Below are positions 59,609-64,000 of a DNA stretch of 64,000 bases, piece by piece. The translations under genes and the position numbers were made by a program. The DNA is taken from positions 308,757 through 372,756 of the forward strand of contig CAYFOM010000001.1 of the NCBI GenBank assembly GCA_964344765.1, in the 5' to 3' direction. How positions within the stretch are numbered: the first letter of the stretch is position 1; each line of letters begins with the position of its first letter. Source of the stretch: JACNIZ01 sp964344765 (GTDB lineage Bacteria > Planctomycetota > UBA1135). A model generated the notes under the pieces. The model was not told the DNA's origin and ran no database searches. It was given only the letters and a program-made list of their open reading frames with translations.

Positions 59609-59747
59609 GTGGTGGTTGTGGGAGGTTTCTGGGTGGTCCTTCCCGCGACAAAGACGACGCGGAGCGTCGTAAAAGTCGCGGGAAGGACCACCCAGAAACC
59701 TGGATTCGCATCCACGCAACAACCAAAACGGGTGGGGCCAAAAGGAC
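59582..59747. repeat. Large nested palindrome, copy 1
   Basis: A perfect 27-base inverted repeat (59623-59649 with 59675-59701) encloses a second, 7-base stem ACGACGC-GGA-GCGTCGT (59654-59670). Beyond the perfect part the symmetry continues with gaps: CCCGTTTT (59595-59602) mirrors AAAACGGG (59725-59732) and GTCCTTTTGG (59582-59591) mirrors CCAAAAGGAC (59738-59747), about 165 bases in total. The 35-base core 59645-59679 recurs, inverted, in copy 2 with 31 of 35 identical bases. TCCACGCAACAACCAAA at 59711 also has a near-identical counterpart in copy 2. No open reading frame or transposase is inside. Confidence 0.9.
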
Positions 59748-59749
59748 CG

Positions 59750-59905
59750 CGCGCGGGGGGACAAAATACTCCCTAATCGCATGCAAGAAAAACTAACCTC
59801 CATCCAATTGAGAGTGTCCAGGTACGCACTCAACAATCAAATTATTTGTTTTAAGTCTGGGGAAGTGCTCCTTTGTGTGGGGTCGCTGCGTCTGGCGGTG
59901 AGTGT
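59750..59905. other. Gap between the palindromes, no gene seen
   Basis: About 155 bases with no supported gene. It starts with a GCGCGCGGGGGG run, continues AT-richer, and has an imperfect TTGAG...CTCAA dyad near 59810-59835. I see no promoter or RNA gene in it. Confidence 0.5.
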
Positions 59906-59907
59906 CG

Positions 59908-60059
59908 GTAAATGTGGGGGTGGGGGATCCATGGTTGATGGGATGTCTGTGGATTGGGGTCAGTCTCGGCGACTTTTAAGACGCGCAGCGTCTTCTTTGT
60001 CGCCGAGACTGACCCCAATCCACTCCACGCATCAACCAAATACCCCACCCAACATTTAC
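59908..60059. repeat. Large nested palindrome, copy 2
   Basis: A perfect 25-base inverted repeat (59949-59973 with 59999-60023) encloses AAGACGC-GCA-GCGTCTT (59978-59994). Symmetry continues outward with gaps: TGGTTGATG (59932-59940) mirrors the CATCAACCA at 60030-60038, and GTAAATGT (59908-59915) mirrors ACATTTAC (60052-60059). The 35-base core is 59969-60003. Against copy 1 the inner stem has an A-T pair where copy 1 has C-G: both partners changed together. The outer arms of the two copies are mostly unrelated in sequence. It ends about 30 bases before the amidohydrolase start codon. Confidence 0.9.
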
Positions 60060-60090
60060 AACCACCCACCCCATCCCGTATCGTCAACTC

Positions 60091-61434
60091 ATGCAGAAGC
60101 AGGAGTACTTCTTCGACGCGCATTGCCATCTCTTCACAGTGGCCGATATCCCGCTGTATCAACTCGCGAAACGGTTGCATCGCAAAGCCGAGCATCCACT
60201 GCGGTTATTCCTTGCTCCGGCGGCGATTGCTTTGCTGAGTGTGGAGAAGTTTCGTGAGTTTATTCAGTTTTTTGAGTCGGAGCCGAAGCAGAACGTGGTG
60301 CGGGTTTCGGCGCAGTTGTTGGAGTCGTTGGGCAAGCTGAATGTGGAGGCGGAGAAAGTGGTGATGACTCCGTTGGTGATGGATTTTGATGCCGGCGGAA
60401 AGGTGGACAAGTTGCTGCCTCAGGTGGAGAGGTTGGTGAAGGCCGCGCCGGCGGCTGAGGGGGTGGTGATTCTTCCTTTTGTCGGAGTGGATCCGCGGCG
60501 TTTGTTGGGTGACGGGGAGCCGGCGCCGTCGACGGTGCGCAAGCGGGTGAAGGAATTTTTGAATGTGAATGGTGTCAAAGGTGTGGGTGAGCGCGGTGGT
60601 TGGGCGCAGCTGGGCAACAAGGTGGCTAGCGGCGATTTGATTGGGGTGAAGCTTTATCCGCCGTTGGGTTTTGATGTGTTGCCGGATAAGAACAAGCGGT
60701 TGCGCGATTGCCATTTGGAGATTTATCGCGAGTTGGCGCACCGCAAGTTGCCGGTAACGGTGCACTGCCAGGAAAAGAGTTTCGAGATGGCGTCCAGCCA
60801 CCAAGAAGCGATGGACTTCACCAAGCCCGACAATTGGTTGCGCGTTCTGGACTTCAGCCCGCAACTCAGTCGCTTGAAGCTGAACTTTGGTCACTTCGGC
60901 GGCGACGACGGCGTCAAAAAGGTGGTGCCGCTGCGCAACCGCGGCGAGATGGAAGACTTCGACGATTGGCGGGCACCGCGCAAGCCGCGTCAGCGTGGTT
61001 GGACCTTTGAAATCATTCAAATGCTGAAGCGTTTTCCAAATACCTACGCCGACGTGTCCGCTTTTCACTTTGGCGACAAGACCGCTTGCAACGCGCTGAT
61101 GTGGCTGTTGGCCTTCGATCACAACGGTTACTTCGACGAAGACGGCAGCAAAAACTACCCGCTGCTTGACAAGCTTTTGTGGGGTTCGGACTACCCGATG
61201 ATCCTGCCGGAATTCCACGGCTATCACCCGTACCTGCGTGCCTTCGTGCGCACGATTTTGCAGAACAAGGGGCGCTTCTCGAGCTTCGAATGCCCACCGC
61301 AAATCGGGCCCGACGGCGAGGTCATCAAGCACGCCGTGCCCGGCAAAGCCAAAAACTGGCAGCCGCTGCCACCGGCGACGGATATTTTTCAGCGATTGAC
61401 CAGCGTCAACCCGCGCCGATTCCTGTTTGATTGA
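60091..61434 (+). CDS. Amidohydrolase-2-family metal-dependent hydrolase
   Basis: 447 residues, TIM-barrel hydrolase of the amidohydrolase-related (TatD/ACMSD-like) type. Metal and catalytic residues appear in order: DAHCHLF (HxH), KLPVTVHCQEK (His), LKLNFGHFGG (His) and LLWGSDYPM (Asp). The family includes decarboxylases and hydrolases of aromatic or lactone compounds; the substrate cannot be told. The first half of the gene uses G/T-ending codons heavily and GAT for Asp, the second half C-ending codons, a visible shift near 60740. It begins right after the second large palindrome and is followed after 37 bases by the Tex-like gene. Confidence 0.82.
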   Translation: MQKQEYFFDAHCHLFTVADIPLYQLAKRLHRKAEHPLRLFLAPAAIALLSVEKFREFIQFFESEPKQNVVRVSAQLLESLGKLNVEAEKVVMTPLVMDFDAGGKVDKLLPQVERLVKAAPAAEGVVILPFVGVDPRRLLGDGEPAPSTVRKRVKEFLNVNGVKGVGERGGWAQLGNKVASGDLIGVKLYPPLGFDVLPDKNKRLRDCHLEIYRELAHRKLPVTVHCQEKSFEMASSHQEAMDFTKPDNWLRVLDFSPQLSRLKLNFGHFGGDDGVKKVVPLRNRGEMEDFDDWRAPRKPRQRGWTFEIIQMLKRFPNTYADVSAFHFGDKTACNALMWLLAFDHNGYFDEDGSKNYPLLDKLLWGSDYPMILPEFHGYHPYLRAFVRTILQNKGRFSSFECPPQIGPDGEVIKHAVPGKAKNWQPLPPATDIFQRLTSVNPRRFLFD

Positions 61435-61462
61435 CCTCCACAGCGGCGGGGATTGATAAAAT
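61431..61462 (+). promoter_or_regulatory. Promoter just before the Tex-like gene
   Basis: TTGACC (61431-61436) and GATAAA (61455-61460), 18 bases apart, form a reasonable -35/-10 pair; TAAAAT at 61457 is an alternative -10. The ATG at 61472 is only 9-11 bases after the box, so the transcript would have almost no leader. The -35 overlaps the end of the amidohydrolase gene. Confidence 0.55.
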
Positions 61463-61471
61463 CTGCCCGTC

Positions 61472-63955
61472 ATGTCGAATCCCTCCCACAGCGGCGAGCA
61501 TCGTGCAGCTGCCCAAGCGCTCGGACTCAAGGTCCCGGCGTACTTACATCTTCGCCAGGCTTACATCGATGGCGAAGCTCCTATTTGGCTGCGGTCCGCG
61601 GATCCGCAACTGGCCGGCTTGTTCCAGGAGGATGCGTTTGCATTCGAACTCCTGTGGGAACGCGTCGGTATGCAGTTGGGGTTGGAGCGGCGGCGCGCCA
61701 ACCTGTTGCGTTCGGTAGAAAAGCTCGAACGCCCCGAGTTGGTCGATCCCATTGCCCAGGCGATGGACGAAGGGGAGTTGGAGGATTATTCGTTCGCGGT
61801 GGAACCGTCGGCTGCGCCGGAGGGCCACGAGGCTCCGGAAGACGAGAAGCTGCAGGAGTACCTGCAAGCCCTGCGCGGCTGCCACGACACCGCCGCTGCG
61901 TTGCGCGATGCGTTCCGCGAGCACGGCAAGATCAAGGTGACCGCAACCGGTAAGGAAGGCGTCGAAATGGGGCCGTTCCAGTCGTTGGTTGACCTCAACA
62001 CCGAAGTCAAGGTGTTGCCGCCGGCCAAATACTTGCAGATCCGTCGCGGTGAACGTGCCCATGCATTGTCGGCGCAGTTCGAGTTGCCGACCGCCGAGGT
62101 CAAGAAGGTCTTTGATAAGACCGAATTCCCACCGCAAGAGCGCGAGCGTTACTACTTGCTGTTCCAGCAATGGGTCAAAGAAGAGCGCTTACCGCGCTTG
62201 CACCAAGAGGCGCGCGCCAAGTTGAAGCGCACCGCCGAAACCGCTGCATTGCGCAACGCGTGGGAGCAGTTGGATTTCTCTATCAACCGCGGCCGTCATA
62301 ACGGTGGTGTGTTGGGCTTGTGCGGCGTGCGCGGTGGCAAGGTTCAGTTGGCGCTGATCGGTGCCGACGGCGAGTATCAGCGTGCCGCGTTGATGTCGCC
62401 GAAGAGCGACGGATTTGGATCCGAGCTACATTCCTTCCTCGGCGAAGACATGCCGGGTCTGTTGGCTTACCAGGGTGACACCTCGTCGCGTAACTTGGCG
62501 CAAAAGGTGTCCAAGTTGCTGCGCAACCAAGGTGGCGATGCCCCCAAGGCTCCGGCCAAGGCTGCTCCCGCTCCTGAAGCCAAAGTGGCTGAGGCGCCGG
62601 CTGAAGAGCCGAAGGCCGATGCGGTTGCTGTTGCACCTGCAGATGCAGATGCGCCTGCTGAAGCAGCTGCTGCCCCGGTTGCCGAGGCGAAGCCCGTGGA
62701 AGCCAAGCCGGCCGAAACTAAGCCGGCCGAAGCGGAAAAGAGCAAGCCGAAGGGCAAAGCTCCGCGCAAGAAGGGCGCCAAAGTGCGCATGGCTCACGTG
62801 CCGATCGCCGTCGCCCGTACGCTGCAGCGCGAAGTTGCGCGTCGCGGCGCCGAGACTTTGCTCAGCCACGACGAACGTCAGGCTTACTTGTTGGCTCGCT
62901 TCGCTTGGGATCCGCGCGCAGCTGCGTTGCACACCCCACACGTGGTGCGCGCCTTCATCTCGTTCCGCGGCGAAATCAACCACCGCCGCTTGGAAGAGTT
63001 TGAAGTGACCTTCCTGCGCTCGTTGCTTTTGGAAAAGGGCATCGACCTAAATCAAGCACCGATCGATGTGCTGCGCATGGTGCCGGGTGTCGACGCCGAG
63101 GGCGTGGTCATTGAGCGTTCTACCGGCGAGTTCCGCAGCCTCGACGATTACGCCGAGCGCATGGGACCAAGCGATCGCGATTTCCGCGCTGCCGCATGTT
63201 TGCTGCGTGTGAATCGCGGTGAGCAGGTGCTGGACTCGCGTCGTTTGCATCCGCTTTACTACCCGGTCGTCGATTACTTAATCGCGCAAAGCGATATGTC
63301 GTTGTCCGAGTTGATGCGCAAGCCGGCCAAGGTTTCGGCATTGGATTGGGACGAGCTGCTCAGCGTCAACGGCTGGCGTCGTCAGGTGATTCAGTTGATC
63401 CGCAACGGTTTGGAGCGCGGCCATCGCCGTCGTCGTCCGGCCGCGCCGCGCGGACATCGCACCGTCAACCTGGATGCGTTGGAAGTCGGCAGCACCGTCA
63501 AGGGCAAGGTCACTGCGTTGACAGCTTATGGCGCCTTTGTCGACATTGGCGCGGGCACCGAAGGTTTGGTGCACATCAGTGAGATGGCCGATTCCTTCGT
63601 CAAAGACCCGGCAACCGTGCTGCAGCCCGGCCAAGAGGTCGAGGCGCACGTTTTGTCGGTGGACATTGAGAAGCAGCGCTTCCGTTTGTCGTTGCGCAGT
63701 GAAGGCGGTGCCGTCGAAGTCGACGATACACCTTCGTACGTGCGCAGCACGCGTCCGCGCAGCAGCGGTGGCCAAGGTGGTCGCGGTCGCGGCGGTCCTC
63801 GCGGTGGTGGCGGACGCGGCGGTGGTCGCGGAGATGGACCGGGCGGACGTCGTCGTAAGGGTGAGAAGTTGCCTCCGGATCCGAAGAAGCAGAAGAAGGA
63901 AGAGATCGATCCGACTAACCCCTTCTTCGTATTCTTCTCGAACAAAGACGAATAG
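61472..63955 (+). CDS. Tex-like S1 RNA-binding protein with degenerate YqgF part and long linker
   Basis: 827 residues. The N-terminal 300 residues follow the helical Tex plan, with KYLQIRRGERAHALSAQFEL as the best match. The part equivalent to the YqgF/RuvC fold (about 285-355: GVLGLCGVRGGKVQLALIGADG) lacks the DPG metal motif and is cut short. An Ala/Pro/Lys/Glu-rich linker fills about 356-437. Helix-hairpin-helix (LNQAPIDVLRMVPGVDAEG, about 523-566), the FRAAACLLRVNRGEQVLDSRRLHP segment (cut) and an S1 domain (671-742, VKGKVTALTAYGAFVDIG) follow as in Tex. The tail is RGG-rich then acidic (ending FFVFFSNKDE). Probably a nucleic-acid-binding transcription accessory protein that lost YqgF chemistry. 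Confidence 0.82.
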   Translation: MSNPSHSGEHRAAAQALGLKVPAYLHLRQAYIDGEAPIWLRSADPQLAGLFQEDAFAFELLWERVGMQLGLERRRANLLRSVEKLERPELVDPIAQAMDEGELEDYSFAVEPSAAPEGHEAPEDEKLQEYLQALRGCHDTAAALRDAFREHGKIKVTATGKEGVEMGPFQSLVDLNTEVKVLPPAKYLQIRRGERAHALSAQFELPTAEVKKVFDKTEFPPQERERYYLLFQQWVKEERLPRLHQEARAKLKRTAETAALRNAWEQLDFSINRGRHNGGVLGLCGVRGGKVQLALIGADGEYQRAALMSPKSDGFGSELHSFLGEDMPGLLAYQGDTSSRNLAQKVSKLLRNQGGDAPKAPAKAAPAPEAKVAEAPAEEPKADAVAVAPADADAPAEAAAAPVAEAKPVEAKPAETKPAEAEKSKPKGKAPRKKGAKVRMAHVPIAVARTLQREVARRGAETLLSHDERQAYLLARFAWDPRAAALHTPHVVRAFISFRGEINHRRLEEFEVTFLRSLLLEKGIDLNQAPIDVLRMVPGVDAEGVVIERSTGEFRSLDDYAERMGPSDRDFRAAACLLRVNRGEQVLDSRRLHPLYYPVVDYLIAQSDMSLSELMRKPAKVSALDWDELLSVNGWRRQVIQLIRNGLERGHRRRRPAAPRGHRTVNLDALEVGSTVKGKVTALTAYGAFVDIGAGTEGLVHISEMADSFVKDPATVLQPGQEVEAHVLSVDIEKQRFRLSLRSEGGAVEVDDTPSYVRSTRPRSSGGQGGRGRGGPRGGGGRGGGRGDGPGGRRRKGEKLPPDPKKQKKEEIDPTNPFFVFFSNKDE

Positions 63956-64000
63956 AAGCTGGCCCCTTTGAGTGGCCCTAAATTCTAGAAGCCGCGTAAC

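Noticed and set aside
60205..61530. 441-residue open frame opposite the amidohydrolase
   Set aside because: The plus-strand frame has ordered HxH, His, His, Asp metal motifs; the antisense translation is basic, low in structure and without motifs.
62530..62770. Tandem-repeat-like GCC/GAA/AAG rich stretch
   Set aside because: It is an in-frame Ala/Pro/Lys/Glu linker of the Tex-like protein, without regular repeat-spacer order, so not a CRISPR or satellite.
63756..63860. GGT/CGC repeat region
   Set aside because: It encodes the RGG-type tail in frame with the S1 protein; not an independent repeat.
1..64000. tRNA, rRNA, CRISPR, insertion sequence or prophage
   Set aside because: None found by eye: no cloverleaf with CCA-type ends, no repeat-spacer array, no transposase or integrase motif in any plausible frame.

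Overview
The window looks like a chromosomal segment from a Planctomycetota-type bacterium or a close relative. This is inferred from gene content: Tat-exported Gfo/Idh/MocA and enolase-superfamily proteins, two DUF6807 (PmoA-like) domains, sulfatase-like and FGE-like secreted proteins, several large membrane-anchored carboxypeptidase-regulatory-like proteins, alpha/alpha-toroid repeat proteins and FadL-type porins. I see no rRNA, tRNA, CRISPR array, transposase or phage gene, and no assignment to species is possible from the sequence alone.

Layout. 1-5.4 kb (minus): a four-gene unit of a membrane-anchored protein, a GT-C-like membrane protein, a sulfatase-fold lipoprotein and a truncated UDP-glucose dehydrogenase, with a second GT-C-like gene diverging at 5.4 kb; this is probably an envelope glycan locus. 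7.1-9.2 kb: a miniature outer-membrane-protein-like gene and a full FadL-family porin preceded by a hairpin covering its ribosome binding site. 9.3-14.9 kb: a five-gene sulfur-compound operon (Tat-exported molybdenum catalytic subunit, four-cluster Fe-S subunit, NrfD membrane subunit, two YeeE/YedE transporters, the second with a cysteine-less rhodanese domain and a Cys-bearing tail), closed by a strong terminator. 15-29 kb: large anchored carboxypeptidase-regulatory-like proteins with a sulfotransferase, an SGNH hydrolase, a saccharopine-dehydrogenase-like reductase and a propeller-like secreted protein. 26.4-33.5 kb (minus): a tightly overlapping operon of an enolase-superfamily/DUF6807 fusion, a Gfo/Idh/MocA oxidoreductase, a stand-alone DUF6807 lipoprotein and an anchored protein. 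33.6-41.6 kb: two toroid proteins, an orphan membrane-fusion-type protein, a hypoxanthine-DNA glycosylase-like protein, a degenerate peptidase-like protein and an FGE-like protein. 41.8-46 kb: RluA-family pseudouridine synthase, a second FadL-like porin, a kelch protein. 46-51 kb: an HD-GYP-like protein, then methylmalonyl-CoA epimerase and a split propionyl-CoA-carboxylase-type operon. 51-56 kb: a HAF-repeat secreted protein, a small secreted protein, a histidine kinase, a sigma-54 response regulator, and a secreted DUF2202 ferritin-like protein behind a near-consensus sigma-54 promoter with upstream dyads. 56.3-64 kb: homoserine kinase, EF-G, two large nested palindromes, an amidohydrolase and a Tex-like S1 protein.

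The most notable signals are (1) the apparently self-contained kinase / sigma-54 activator / DUF2202 circuit, where promoter, activator sites and target can all be read from the sequence; (2) a pair of 150-165 bp nested palindromes after EF-G that share a 35-base core with a compensated base-pair change; (3) the sulfur operon whose last protein lacks the rhodanese cysteine but ends in GGGCS; and (4) hairpins or palindromes placed exactly over start regions at 7.8 and 51 kb. Several enzymes carry changed key residues: Thr instead of Cys in the sulfatase, Asn instead of Cys in the FGE-like protein, Cys at the acyl-CoA specificity position of the carboxyltransferase, and altered metal ligands in the HD-GYP-like protein.
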